DNA of 64,000 nucleotides from Xanthoparmelia taractica (GCA_033085395.1 JANQBS010000093.1:62001-126000); one strand, 5' to 3'. Numbered from the stretch's first letter, positions 31,716 to 42,847 are shown. A program made the numbers and translations. Notes: generated by a model not told the origin, from the sequence alone.

Positions 31716-32207
31716 ATGCATTTCTTCAGTCACCTTCCGTCCCTCTTCCTCTTGGTCCTATCAGCAGATGGGCTACCATCCCGAGGGAGGTGGTGTGGCA
31801 TAAAGCCTTGTGCCGCTAGTGTGAAAGAGATGGACGATCCTATTGCCAACCCATCAATCAACAATACAACAATACATACTCCCGTATCCAACGAAGGACG
31901 ACCTCGAGCCCCGGCCCAGTGGTGGTGTGGCACGCACCCTTGTTCCCGTAGTGTGAAAGAGATGGAGGGTAATCATATCACCAATCCATCGACGAACGTC
32001 ACAACAAACCATACCCAGGTATCTGGCAATGGAACACATAGGCAGTGGTGGTGTGACACACACCCTTGCCCCAGAATGGTACCGATCGAAAAACGCCAGA
32101 TAAACACTACAGCAACCGACTTTAAAACAATCAATAACCCAGAAAGTCAAGGCCCCCGTCCGCACGGTGGCTGGTCGGGCTGGTGGTGTCTCACGCACGT
32201 TTGCTGA
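31716..32207 (+). CDS. secreted precursor with four WWCxTHPC-type repeat cores
   Basis: A single-exon gene of 163 residues from the ATG at 31716. The first ~20 residues (MHFFSHLPSLFLLVLSADG) are a typical signal peptide. Four copies of a short Trp/Cys core follow: 'RWCGIKPC' (25-32), 'WWCGTHPC' (69-76), 'WWCDTHPC' (111-118) and 'WWCLTHVC' (156-163). The last core ends exactly at the C-terminus. Core cysteines are spaced 42-45 residues apart. The spacers are Asn/Thr-rich with several N-glycosylation sequons, and the first two share 'SVKEM' just after the core. One KR pair (126-127) could be a Kex2 site, but dibasic sites do not flank each core. The layout resembles fungal multi-copy peptide precursors such as alpha-type pheromones (mature W-C-x(n)-C peptides) or kexin-processed repeat peptides. 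The C-x4-C core is shorter than known Pezizomycotina pheromones, so identity is open. A cysteine-rich secreted effector is the alternative. Confidence 0.8.
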   Translation: MHFFSHLPSLFLLVLSADGLPSRGRWCGIKPCAASVKEMDDPIANPSINNTTIHTPVSNEGRPRAPAQWWCGTHPCSRSVKEMEGNHITNPSTNVTTNHTQVSGNGTHRQWWCDTHPCPRMVPIEKRQINTTATDFKTINNPESQGPRPHGGWSGWWCLTHVC

Positions 32208-33953
32208 GATGATCTACACTGGTAAGACCGCTCTTCATCCGCAATTGGTCCTCATTTCTGACCTGAACAGGTATTTTCCGAATAGTGGCACCCGTTGTTA
32301 CCGCCTTCTCAGCTGTTGATGTCATCAAGCGACGACCCGTAATACAAAATAGAGGAGAGACAGACTCAGCTAATTGAATAGAGTCACAGTTCAGTACCGT
32401 TGCAATGACAAGCGGTGTTAGGACAGCAGGATCGAGGCAATTAGCAGTGGTTGCTGGGCGTTTCTGAGGCATAAGTCTTATAATGGCGTCTTTATAGCAA
32501 CTGGTGGAGGAACTGTGATTCCGATGGAATTTGGGACCGGTTGCGTTAGGCCTTTTCATATGTACAAGTATCAGCAGTGTTCTTAGATATCCCCTACCTT
32601 AATCTACCTCAGCCCCCTTGTCTTATTTATTGGGGTTTCTCCATCTAGTCTTTATCATCCTCCTTCACCAGAAGTTTAGAAATGTCATGAAGCTTAGAAG
32701 CTGGGTCGGATAGCTCGACTATTGACCATTCCTCTCATATTCTCCTCAAATCCTTCAGGCTCCAGCCACAGTAGGCCACCCACCTCGACCGACACCACCG
32801 CGCATTCTCCCTCCCTCCTTCCTTCACCGCATCGAATCTCATCGCCCACTACTTAAGCATCCCCTCGAGTCCACGCGAACCTCGCATATCCCGAACTCAG
32901 GGCTCCGCCACGTACTCTTCCTCGCGAATCTCGTTCAACCCGATCTCCTTACCCTTCAAATCATCCCAACAGCTTCACAGTAGCTGCGAGGACTCCAAAA
33001 TTCTCGGCCCGCTTAGCAAGCAGCATAATCTTATTCGATCTCTACGCTTGAGACTTGCTGTCTTATCTATCTAGGTGTTTCCTTCAACCGACTTTGCGCT
33101 CGCTCCTCCCCAAATCATCAACTTTTGCGAATGCAATCTGAGATTCGAATCCATCGTGGGGAAAATCTTCAATTTCTCACCTCAGGCGGGTGCTATGGGG
33201 ATGGGGAAAGCTGGTGTGCCATCCTATAGGGAAGCTATCTGAGTAGATCCCTCCACGACATGGTGGGTGAAGGTCATTGGCCTTTCATCTACCCTCTCTG
33301 CTTTCTCTATCCCAATGGATTTATTTGAACCAAATACGTCATCTAGTAGGACTAAGGAATACACATGGCGGAGTCACGGGAAACAGTACCTGTGCATTTG
33401 AATTTCTTTGAAGCAACGCAGAGACACTTCCACGGTGAAAGTCGACATGCCTTTCAAACAAGAGCATATGTCAGGGACTCAACAATGGATCGAATGATAT
33501 TAGTATCGAGCTTGAACAGAATTCTACCATGCTTCTTCTATTAGGAATGCATGCATGCTAAGGTAAGTACAGTTGTAGCGCGGTCCGTGGAGAAGGTTTT
33601 GGTCGGCGAGCCTGGATGCCATCTCTCACTCATTCAATGCCTTGACCCGCACCTATTCCATTGTTTCTGGTTCTCTTACTTTCTCGCGCGGGTAACGTGG
33701 GGCCTTTTCTCTTCCTCCCGTTTTTACTGACTTCGTTCAGCGAAGCGGGTTTTCCTCCTGCATCTCTCGTATGCTTTATCGGAGGTGGGCCTCCGGCTCC
33801 AGGTTTCAAGGTTGCAGGGGGAGTAGTACGCGGCGTAGCAGGGGCTGGATAACACAGGCAAATCAGCATCACGTACAATGTTCTAATAATGAGACTCCTA
33901 TCTTCGCATATTTGGTGGCGTCTCTGGTGGACAACGTGTTCCAGAATAAAGAA
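32208..33953. other. intergenic, no gene recognised
   Basis: About 1.7 kb. A CT-rich stretch lies at 32740-32960 and an 8-base palindromic GCATGCATGC-type motif near 33548. Short frames at 33630-33878 on both strands have no support. Confidence 0.45.
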
Positions 33954-35731
33954 TTACTCACATATATGAAAACTCTCGTCCCCGATGTCCATATGCACAA
34001 ACTCGTTGTGGTCGCATGCCTTTGGCCCTACAGCCTTCTTGTAGCTTATTGTGATCGACTCGCAGCTTAATGACACTTTAACGTCACTCAGATACTGCGT
34101 AGAATAGACATGGAGACCCCAGGCAAGGATCCTGGCGTGCCATTTGGAGAATTCTTGAACGTGCTTCGCGTTGAAGAGATTCAATGCACGAAGTCTTTTG
34201 CACAGAAAGCGGAGGAACATGTTGTCGGATGACATGGCCTTCTGGCATCGTTCAACGCTCATTTCCCAAATGTGAACCATGTGGCGACATATGACATAGC
34301 CATAATGGCGAAGACGGCCTGAAGAATCTCTGGAATCGAGAACGGACTTTTCATCCGGGCGGGCCATCCGCACTCTGTGCAAGAGTGTCAGGTATGCAGC
34401 GATTGCAAATTGGTGTACAGCAGCCGGGTAGTCGTCTGTCGACTTCTTGAGTTTGGCCCGCAGAAAGACGCTGCAGATATTAGATGCTCGGTGGTAGCAC
34501 GGAATATCTATTTCCGCTCCACTTATTTCTTCGTCCATACATTGGTCCGTCAAGCCGAAGACAATGTCGCACCGTCCTCGAAGGTCTTTTCCACCGGCAC
34601 GGTCTGCGGTGTACTCTCCAATGCCGACAGCCCTTTCTCGCGCTCCCCAGGACTTGAACGTACAATTGGGAAACTGTAGATGTCCTGCTGAAGCTCGGCA
34701 GTATTATGGTGTTCGAAGTGATGAGCTTGCTCAAAATTTCGCAGCAAAGCGTTCTCACCGGGCCTGTCAGTCGACGTCACACCGGCGGTGCATTTGAACG
34801 GTGGTTCCGGGAACAGTTTCTCTGCCAAGCAATGTGAAAGTACGGTCTCGTTGGGAGCAAATCTGTCAAGCCATTTTTTAAAGCCGGTAGCGAAGGCGCG
34901 TGCCTTCTCGGAGTCGAAGTCGACGACATAGTTGGAGACTTTTTCTTGTGTCTCGAACCCAGGGTACGTGGATGGGTCAGTAGTCGCTGTGAACTGTGGT
35001 TTTTCCCATAGATCTTGCAGGTCTATACCAATCTTGAAGAGCATGTGGCCATAGTCCACGGTCCCCCTCTCGCCGTGTGGAGCATTTATATTGGCGTGGG
35101 ACGTGGGTAAATCTGGCTTGGTTTTTGCCATGACAGCCGCCCAAAGCTGGGTGTTGTCTTGATTAGTTGGAGGTAGCCTGGGATCGGGAAGACAGTAAGA
35201 AGCAAAGTCGTGAGCGGTGGTCACAGGCTCAGTGCCGTTGTAGAGGAGACTTTTGCCAGCTAATGAAGGTGAGTAATCGAGAAGTGTTGACAGTCTTGAC
35301 GTATCGACTCTTCCGCGCTTACCACCTCCCTTCTCTTGAGCCGGAGAAATAGTAGACTTAAGTCGTTGCCAAGGTTTGGACTTTTTGGATGCCGGCAAGA
35401 TGGCTTGTTGAGTGTTGTTCGAGATAGGCTAATGATCCCCTTGGCTTGGTTTTGTGTTGCTCGTGCTTTTCTCACTCTCTTGTTGCCCAACGGCAGACAA
35501 AATTCGCTGTGCTTGACAATGTCGCAGATTCTGTTGGTAGGGATATCCATTCTGGTCAATTGACCGACCCGGACGAACGGATACTTTACCGCGCTTTCTT
35601 CCCTTTCCCCTTGATACGGGGAGATGATAAGCGATTTGAGTATTACGCGGGACCGAAACCTCTGCAAGACTGCCGTTGACCTGCTGTTCTGGCTTGTTCA
35701 AGTTTGACTGGGGAGGAAGATGCATGGGCAT
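33954..35731 (-). CDS. hypothetical protein, multi-exon, unidentified
   Basis: I do not recognise the family. One frame runs from the ATG at 35731 to about 34550 and is interrupted only by a TAG at 35431-35429. A 72-bp in-phase intron (35475-35404, GTGAGA donor, ACAAG acceptor) would remove it. A second long frame (about 200 codons, 34553-33954) continues on the same strand in another register. It needs another splice or marks a frameshift near 34555, and I could not place this junction with confidence. The N-terminal part is basic and polar. The middle contains 'FKKWLDRFAPNETVLSHCL'. The last part is helical and Cys/Arg-rich ('LRFLCKRLRALNLFNAKH'). No signal peptide and no membrane segment. 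It may be an intact gene with an unusual intron or a recent pseudogene. Confidence 0.5.
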
Positions 35732-37736
35732 ATCGTTCAACGAGCCTTTGGCGGGCTATTAACCTTTTCGTCTTCCTGATGGATCAATAAATACAGAGTA
35801 TACAGAGAGTGGGATTTGGGTGTCTACGACTGTGCAGACTTTAATATACAAACAGCTGCTTACGTTATTACCTCCTACGACAAGAATCGTTAGACCCGGG
35901 CATGGAAGAATATATCCCCGCCGAAACTGGGAAACGTGTCTAGGCACGTTAACCTTACAAGTATCCCCTTTTTATAGGATATAAAACAGAATCTCTTTGG
36001 GAGAGTAGACTGTCACTGTGGGACTGTCTCCTATTATCTCTCAAGCTTCATGGTTGCACTGCGGTGTCGTGGTGGCGCTGTTATTGTTGGAGGAGCCGAT
36101 GCACATTGCGTGCGCCTCGAGCTGGATAGAGAGGTCGATACTAGAATTTTATCGTCTGAATCATGACAAGATATACTTTGGGGCGCATCCTTATCGATGT
36201 AAGAAATTACGCTCTAGACCTCCGACGCGGCTAAAGAGTGATATTGCATAGTCTTATACTTTCTTTCGATATACCGCTTGATATTAAAGCGTTTACTGTA
36301 CTCTTTATCCCATATTTTGCCGACAAATAGGATCCTAATACTTACAGCGCGGTCGCCGAGAGCCGTGTAACTAATAACGAGCTAGGCGGCACGGAGTCTA
36401 TTATGACAGATTCAACAATTGAGCTGAATGGAAGGCTACGAAGACTATATCCAAATTTGGTCAGGAGGATTTCTCTGCTGGCTCCAGGTTGCAGCCTCTG
36501 GATGGAATGAAGCTAAGGACTCTCAGCGTGGGCTGGTACGTTCTACTGAGACTTCTTTAGAGTTCTGGTAGACTCTCCGCTAATACATATAAAGGCAGCT
36601 GAGAACGTGAGCTTACCCGTATACCTCTTCATATCGTATTATCGGCGTTCTCGCCTTGGGATCACACGAAACCTCAAGTCCATGTCTCCCCGACGTCCCT
36701 ACTTTCTAATCCCTTTCTTCTACTTTGTATAGTCGATCGTTAAGTAACCTTCCCTACCCGTCGGGGACTTTCGTTCTAGTAGTCTTAAGTTATCTGTGAA
36801 TACTACCTACTCAACGCCCCAAGGTACTTAACGGAAAGCGGCGATTAATCAAAATCCTTCTAAAAGACCGGAATGAATAAGAGTCAAAAGGCACGGCGAC
36901 TGCTAATCCGAGAAAGATATCTACCAGAATAAACAACACCGTACATTAAGACTAATTCTTCTTCATAGTAAGCGCCAACAAGATAAAGGAAAGATTTACA
37001 ACATACTTTACGACATTATCGATAAATACTCCGGCCTTAGTCTTAATTCAGGGTGGGGATATATTGAATTGAAACGTTAAACGGACGTTCTTGTTCGATA
37101 TGATCTTCTGGGTACATCGCTTCGTGTAACGCCATTGTTTTGGGTATGCCACGGCATTTATGCTCCTTCGGTTCTGGATCTCCCATCGAATGTGTGGTTG
37201 AAGTAACACAATTAAACACTCTTGGACGGAGGCTGGCCAGGGTCAGGTGAAGGTGAAGAGGGAGTTGCCTAATTAGAAGGGGCGCGAGTAGCAAACAACG
37301 CGTGCGGGAGCCACACTTGCGAGCAGACCCTTTTGGCTTAGTTTGCTGCACGCGTCTCGCTTAGGTGGCTGGAGTTGCTCTGGTGGAAAGGCAAGCACAC
37401 TGATTGGAGTCACCTTTGGACAACTGTGGAGCCTTTCAGCCCTCGGACAATGATGAAAGACAACCATAAGCGCGACTGCAATAGTGCGTGAGCTCAGCAT
37501 TCTGGACAATACTAGCATTTGCAATGCAATTCCAGACTTGCTTTTACCAAATTGCAAGGCGAGCTGGAAAATGAACGCATAATTAGACCAGAGAGAGCAT
37601 ATAAGCCTTGGTTCCCAACACTCTGTTTCAACAATCAGATCCAATCATACCACTCCTTTGACACTTGAGCAGGTATCGACGGAGTTTTCATCTACAATAC
37701 TTCGTTCATACATACTTCTTCAGCCGACTTATCGAT
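35732..37736. other. decayed, AT-shifted intergenic region
   Basis: About 2 kb with no convincing gene. From about 36150 to 37060 the sequence is rich in TAG/TAA/TAT words and has no open frames, resembling RIP-mutated repeat DNA, but no terminal repeats or transposase motif were found. A second, more normal patch lies at 37060-37640. Confidence 0.45.
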
Positions 37737-38346
37737 ATGGCATTGAGATCCAGCAGTGCGAAGATGACCCTTGGACGGAGAGGAAGCTTTGGTAATCCTC
37801 GTTCGGGCACGAAGCGGGAGAAACCACTTAGCACTGAATTAGAGGCCGACACTGCTGGTGCTGGATCTAGCAAGAAGGCTAAGTACTCCCGAAAAGAGTT
37901 CAAGAAAGGTGATGTTTTGATGTTGACCGAGAAGCTGCGCTTTCTCAGCTAATGTGAGTGTTCCCAGACTTCTATACTCAAAATCCTAATCGTAGCGACC
38001 CTTTAGAAACTGGCGATAAGAGAATTACCGATGTGCCTCAGCCAAACATTGAGCTTGATGAGATGTAAGAGTAGGGGATTTCAATAATGGACAAGTTTGG
38101 CAGGGATATTGTTTCCGTAGACACTCTTTATGATGACGTCCGAGACGGAGACGCCCGTTACGCGGGATTGACTAGTAATTCTGCTGGTCTCTCGTACTCC
38201 GTGAATGGGCGACTGGCGGCCGGTAGCTCTGTGGATCTGGAATTTGCTAAGGATTAGTACCTTCGTGTTAACGTTGAGAAAGATCGCGTGGGTGATGATG
38301 AAGATTCGGGACGAGCTAGTATATTGGATATCTCTATCTTATCTTA
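37737..38346 (+). pseudogene. decayed hypothetical gene with in-frame stops
   Basis: From the ATG at 37737 a 72-codon frame carries a basic, Lys/Ser-rich segment ('SSKKAKYSRKEFKKGDVLML') and stops at 37950. The next readable frame, after about 38010, gives 'TGDKRITDVPQPNIELDEM', then TAA and TAG. It then continues in the same register as 'MDKFGRDIVSVDTLYDDV' for about 55 codons, meets another TAG at 38256-38258, and runs on for about 28 more codons. Several stops in one otherwise protein-like register, next to AT-rich repeat DNA, suggest a gene killed by C-to-T changes. The ancestral function is not recognised. Confidence 0.45.
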
Positions 38347-39336
38347 AGTAAGGTATGACCTTACGTTAGTGTGGTTTAGCTCTCGCTCTTCGTCGCAGAT
38401 GCCGCTCGTATACGATGACTATTCGAAAATACGTCAAGTCAGCAGAGGTAAGGCAATAACACTATAAATAAGGCTATCTAAACCCGTGCGCGATAAGTGT
38501 CCGAAGTTACTGAGGAAGGAAGCCTAGTCAAGAGCGTTAGTCGGCGTAAGCTAATACCAAGGTTGGAGAGGGCACATGAGCTCTTTATAATGATTATATA
38601 GATACCGATAGCGAGATGAAAAGCTTATCTGGATAAGGAGAAATCTCGCTGGGGAGATCAAGGACAAGGCATCGATGTTTGAGAAGCAGGTAGAAATTAG
38701 GATAATTGTCTTTTCACTAAAGGAATCTGCGGACGTTAATAAATGTAATGCTTTCCTTGTTCTATCGTCAACCATGTGACATCCTGATAGTTACAAGACA
38801 GAAATACGTTACGTTAATACGTGCTGTTCTGATGTTATGAGGCTGACTGATCGCTCCTCGAGGCACAGGTGGGAGACGTAGCTGTTAATATATACTTGGT
38901 GTGCTTAGGGGCTTCCTTCTCCGATATGGAGTGGTTCGGATCTAATCTCCCTCCTTGCAGCTGGTTGATTATGATCGTTAGGAAGGCTCTGCCATCAACG
39001 TCCTCGTTCGTGTGGTTCTTATTCGGATAGGTCACTCCACGCACCGTGTTGATGAAGCCCCGCCCTAAATCCGATAGAGCGGATAGCGTTTCTTTCCATG
39101 TTCGGCAGATACCCGGAATCATCTTGACTGGTAGTGACCACAAGGGAGTCCTTACTATGCAGATGAGGTGGTAGGAGCAGAGGATGTAGTATTGTGTGAT
39201 AGTGCCGACTCGAGCTCGCGCTCCTGATGCCAAGACCAGTTCTGTAAAGACTAACCTATATACGGTTAGCTCCTAGCCGTTCTTATGCCACCCCACATCC
39301 CTTTCAAATCAACCGACACCCCCAGCCATCACCCGA
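38347..39336. other. intergenic, mostly decayed sequence
   Basis: AT-shifted to about 38820. A minus-strand frame at 39233-38835 (about 130 codons, no ATG at its head) reads protein-like ('RGVTYPNKNHTNEDVDGRAF') but cannot be assigned. It may be a further gene remnant. The last 100 bp is the promoter of RRP43. Confidence 0.45.
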
Positions 39337-40509
39337 ATGACCGTCCCCAACCCACCACCCCAACCCCAACCCCTCACCTTCCCCGCCCTCACCTTTGCAA
39401 AACTCGCCCCCGCCTCCTTCCTCACCGCCCACCTCACCACCCCCACTGGCCCCCTCCGACCCTCCGGCCGCACACCAACGCAAACGCGGTCCCCGACCTG
39501 CAACACGGGCAGCCTGAGCCACGCGAACGGCAGCGCGGTGATCAGATGCGGCGATACGGCTGTAGTGTGCGGCGTTAGGGGCGAGGTGTTGAAGGTGGCG
39601 GATGTGGCAGATTATAAGGCGAGGGAAGTGGGTGTTGGAGAGGATGTGGAGGGTGTGGGAGGAGGAGGAGGTGGGAGAGAAGAACAGAAAAGAAAGAAGA
39701 AGAAAGAGGAGAAGATGATGATGATGATAAGAGAGGACACGGCCGAAATGGCGCGCCTGAACCTCCTGGTTCCAAACCTCGACCTCGCAACCGGCTGCTC
39801 GCCCGCGCACCTACCCGGCGGTCCGCCCTCGCTCCTCGCTCAGACGCTGACGCAGCGCGTCTTGACGCTCTTGCACACGAGCAACATGATCGGCATGGCG
39901 CCTTTGAGGATCTGGTTCCGTCCTCCTACTACGGGTTCTATGGGTGCTGTCGCTGGAGCTGGGGGGAGGAGGATGGGCGGGGATATGGATGTGGTGGACG
40001 CCAGGGAAGCAGAGGAAGAGATGGCGAGAGCGGAAGTGAAGGCTTTCTGGGTCCTTTATATTGATGTTTTGTTCATCTCCCTGGACGGGAATGCCTTTGA
40101 TGCGGCGTGGTTGGCGGTGCTGGCTGCGCTGCGGGATACGGTGGTGCCGAGAGCGTGGTGGGATGCGGATAGGGAGATGGTGCTTTGTTCGGACGATCCG
40201 CTGGAGGCGGGGAGATTGGAGATTAGGGATTTGCCCGTGCCGTTAAGCTTTGGGGTATTTGAAGGGCAAGGGGTGGGGGAGGGGGATGAGATTGTTAGGA
40301 AGAGGGAGAAGTGGGTGCTGGTAGATATGGATGGGTTCGAGGAGGCGTTGTGTAGGGAGCAGGGGACGGTTGTTGTTGGGGAAGGAGGGAGGATTCTTAG
40401 GATTGAGAAGAATGGGGGCGCTGGTGTGGGGATGGCTGAGATGAGGGGGTTGGTTGACCTGGCGGCGAAGAGGAGGGAGGAGTGGATGGGGGTGTTGGGT
40501 ATGCATTGA
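39337..40509 (+). CDS. RRP43: exosome complex subunit Rrp43 (RNase PH-like)
   Basis: A single-exon gene of 390 residues, close to the length of yeast Rrp43. Residues 41-86 hold the RNase PH hallmark: 'GPLRPSGRTPTQTRSPTCNTGSLSHANGSA' in parts, followed by 'VIRCGDTAVVCGVRGEVL'. The second half has 'AFWVLYIDVLFISLDGNAFDAAWLAVLAAL', the conserved beta-sheet/helix core of the fold. Rrp43 is a non-catalytic member of the six-subunit ring of the RNA exosome, acting in 3'-5' processing and decay of rRNA and other RNAs in nucleus and cytoplasm. A low-complexity insert of Gly, Lys, Glu and a Met run lies at about residues 105-131. GC content is high for the window. It is convergent with the signal peptide peptidase gene. 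Confidence 0.88.
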   Translation: MTVPNPPPQPQPLTFPALTFAKLAPASFLTAHLTTPTGPLRPSGRTPTQTRSPTCNTGSLSHANGSAVIRCGDTAVVCGVRGEVLKVADVADYKAREVGVGEDVEGVGGGGGGREEQKRKKKKEEKMMMMIREDTAEMARLNLLVPNLDLATGCSPAHLPGGPPSLLAQTLTQRVLTLLHTSNMIGMAPLRIWFRPPTTGSMGAVAGAGGRRMGGDMDVVDAREAEEEMARAEVKAFWVLYIDVLFISLDGNAFDAAWLAVLAALRDTVVPRAWWDADREMVLCSDDPLEAGRLEIRDLPVPLSFGVFEGQGVGEGDEIVRKREKWVLVDMDGFEEALCREQGTVVVGEGGRILRIEKNGGAGVGMAEMRGLVDLAAKRREEWMGVLGMH

Positions 40510-40864
40510 GGAAGGGAAAGTATTGAGTTGTTCTACTCCGCATAGATGCATAGCGTTGGAGTTCGAGCAAGGCTGCTACAAAGTCATCTTGCTTTATTTA
40601 TTTGTCAGGCCATCTGAAAAGCCGGGCATCACTACAGTCATGGAAATGGCAACTGTGTCAGCATCTTTAATTAATCCTAATTCAGGATCCGAATTTTGGA
40701 CTCCGACGCTATGCAAGCTGAGGTTTCTCGATGCATCTCGTTACTTCCCTCCAGGTCACTGCCTCCTCTGTGTCTGCTAGCCTGCCTGCTCTCGCGTGGC
40801 TACCCAAATACTTGCAAGCAGTCTGGAGCGCCAGCCAGAGCAGAACCTCGTCGCTGCGTCTTCC
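40510..40864. other. 3' intergenic region between convergent genes
   Basis: About 350 bp separating the stop codons of RRP43 (+) and the peptidase gene (-). Nothing else seen. Confidence 0.6.
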
Positions 40865-42847
40865 CTACGTCTCCCCAAGCCCACCGTCATTTCTCCCTTC
40901 GACCTTCGACTTCTTACGGGTCCTATACCCAATATGTGCTGATGAGGTTGCGTGCTCTTGCATCGATGCGGTCTCCGAAGATATCGCTGGTGCCGCCTTG
41001 GGAAGGTTGATCGAAAGGAAGACGAGTTCGCTCGTGCGATCTCGGTCGAAAGACCGCTTTGCTTTGCACTTTTCGCGACCGTCATCACTACTATACTTGG
41101 ATTCTGGTGGCTCGTGGTCTCTAGATGGGCTTTTCGATGACTCGCCATGACTTGAGCTAGATCTTTCGGACTTTTCAAGGGCGTTGTCACCTGATATAAT
41201 TCTCTTTACCCTTTTTGGATAACCTTTGCCAACCGGATCACTAGCGTCGATGCCATTGGCAGGTTTTCTTGAATTTTCGGACTCATTTGGAGTGATTGGA
41301 GAGAGGAACAAGCTCTTCCAATCAACGTCCATCCAAGAATCTTTCTTCCAAACGCTATCTTGCTTATCAGTTTTACTTGGCAAGATGTCTCCTTGGTCGT
41401 CTTCAGATTCGTCAAATGCCCACAGCGCCTTGATATCACACTTGACAAGAGCAGTACCCCACAATGATCCCAAAACGCCAGGGACGAGGTACAGGAGAGC
41501 AGGTTGGGCTTGGCCGTAGATATCCATGACAGCGAGGGTGCATATCATAGCGAGAAGGTAACCGATGACGCTTGCGCGGAAGTACGTTTTGGGAAAGACG
41601 ATACCTTTGAATCGCTTTGATCTTAGTATGCCGGCTTTCCGAGTCCACAATCGCTCGCCCCAGCCACTTGTTGCAGGAAACCATGTTGCTTTTACGACCT
41701 CGGAGTCGTCAGCCTCATTGCTCGCCGTGTATTTTGCAGCATCATCAATACTCTCCGAATTCTTGATGGTCCGTCGGGTTTGCTTGCGCAAATAAAAGAG
41801 GTAGAGATCAAACCGTAACGCAAAGCCAATCATCATGCCAGGTAGAATGATATCTCCAAGCCCAAGCATAAATAAAGCTTTCTCCGCGGGGTCCTCGGTA
41901 GGTCTGCGCGGCCTTGGAAACACAAGCTTCGCTGGAATGTCGAGCTGGGTAGCTACAGTGACCATCAGAGGTGTAAAAAAGACAAAGTAGATATCGTAGA
42001 CGAAGAGAGCACCCAGTATCAGGGTGCCTGTCCAGGACGTCGTTGGTGACATGATCTGGAGAGTGCTGTAAGCAAGGCTGAAACCGAGAAGGTTCGTTAG
42101 CCACCATGGCTTGCCTATGAGGTTGAAATAGAGTAGAGCTGCGATGGCAAGGAAGAGACTGGTGATGCCTTGAGGACCTATTTTGAACTGGGCTTGCACG
42201 ATTCTGTGAATGTAGACGCGTACGTCAAGCTGTCGTGAGGGTAGCTCCCGGAGGACCCACATAGCGTCTGTGACCTTTGGTGGCAATTCTGGAGCGGTAG
42301 TCGGCTTAGGGACCGGTGAATTGCGCTCCACAGAAGGGGACGAAGTTGTTTTGGATTTTCTGCGTTTGGCGTCAATCTCCCAGATATTGCCGTCCATGTC
42401 GTAAATATCGGGGAAGACGATGGATGTAAAGATACCCATGCCGTCTCTGAACGTTCTAGCTAAGGACCAAACTCCGAAAATTGCGAAATACCAGTTTAAA
42501 ATCTTGTTCAATAGGGCCGGATCTTCGAGCCATTTGATGATAAAGTAGAGGCTTGCGAGGAGGAACCCAGCGAATAAAGGTAGAAGGAGGGCATCCATGG
42601 GACCAAGCCCTTCCATCCTCTGTTCCCGTTCCTCTGAGTCGTCATCAGGATCATCTCGCCTCTTGGTCCCTTTTGATGGCTTGGCTGCTGAGGAAGGGCG
42701 AGAAAGCGAAGCATGGGCACCGGCGCAGATAGGGAAAAGAGCAGAGACGAGAAGATGAAGATAGACAGGTAGATATGGGTATCCTACAACGCTACGGTAA
42801 CCCACAGCTTGGAGGAAGTATGCGAGCTGATCCATTGGGGGCGACAT
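40865..42847 (-). CDS. signal peptide peptidase, intramembrane aspartyl protease
   Basis: A single-exon gene of 660 residues. It carries all three presenilin/SPP signatures: 'FVYDIYFVF' with catalytic Asp285, 'LGLGDIILPGM' with catalytic Asp332, and 'QPAL' at 448-451. Several hydrophobic helices flank them, so it is a multi-pass membrane protein, expected in the endoplasmic reticulum. There it cuts remnant signal peptides and tail-anchored proteins within the membrane (yeast Ypf1 class). It is longer than animal SPP. An acidic stretch follows the first helix (about 60-80), a basic Ser-rich loop spans about 160-195, and a long charged Ser/Lys/Glu-rich tail of some 180 residues follows the last helix and is probably disordered. 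The start is the ATG at 42847. Confidence 0.93.
   Translation of the reverse strand: MSPPMDQLAYFLQAVGYRSVVGYPYLPVYLHLLVSALFPICAGAHASLSRPSSAAKPSKGTKRRDDPDDDSEEREQRMEGLGPMDALLLPLFAGFLLASLYFIIKWLEDPALLNKILNWYFAIFGVWSLARTFRDGMGIFTSIVFPDIYDMDGNIWEIDAKRRKSKTTSSPSVERNSPVPKPTTAPELPPKVTDAMWVLRELPSRQLDVRVYIHRIVQAQFKIGPQGITSLFLAIAALLYFNLIGKPWWLTNLLGFSLAYSTLQIMSPTTSWTGTLILGALFVYDIYFVFFTPLMVTVATQLDIPAKLVFPRPRRPTEDPAEKALFMLGLGDIILPGMMIGFALRFDLYLFYLRKQTRRTIKNSESIDDAAKYTASNEADDSEVVKATWFPATSGWGERLWTRKAGILRSKRFKGIVFPKTYFRASVIGYLLAMICTLAVMDIYGQAQPALLYLVPGVLGSLWGTALVKCDIKALWAFDESEDDQGDILPSKTDKQDSVWKKDSWMDVDWKSLFLSPITPNESENSRKPANGIDASDPVGKGYPKRVKRIISGDNALEKSERSSSSHGESSKSPSRDHEPPESKYSSDDGREKCKAKRSFDRDRTSELVFLSINLPKAAPAISSETASMQEHATSSAHIGYRTRKKSKVEGRNDGGLGET

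Noticed and set aside
31716..32207. Firm call as alpha-pheromone precursor
   Set aside because: The core ring is too short (C-x4-C) and lacks the usual G-Q pair, and Kex2 sites do not flank each core; kept only as a possibility.
39304..39810. 168-codon minus-strand frame
   Set aside because: Antisense shadow of the GC-rich Rrp43 gene; low-complexity composition and no motif.
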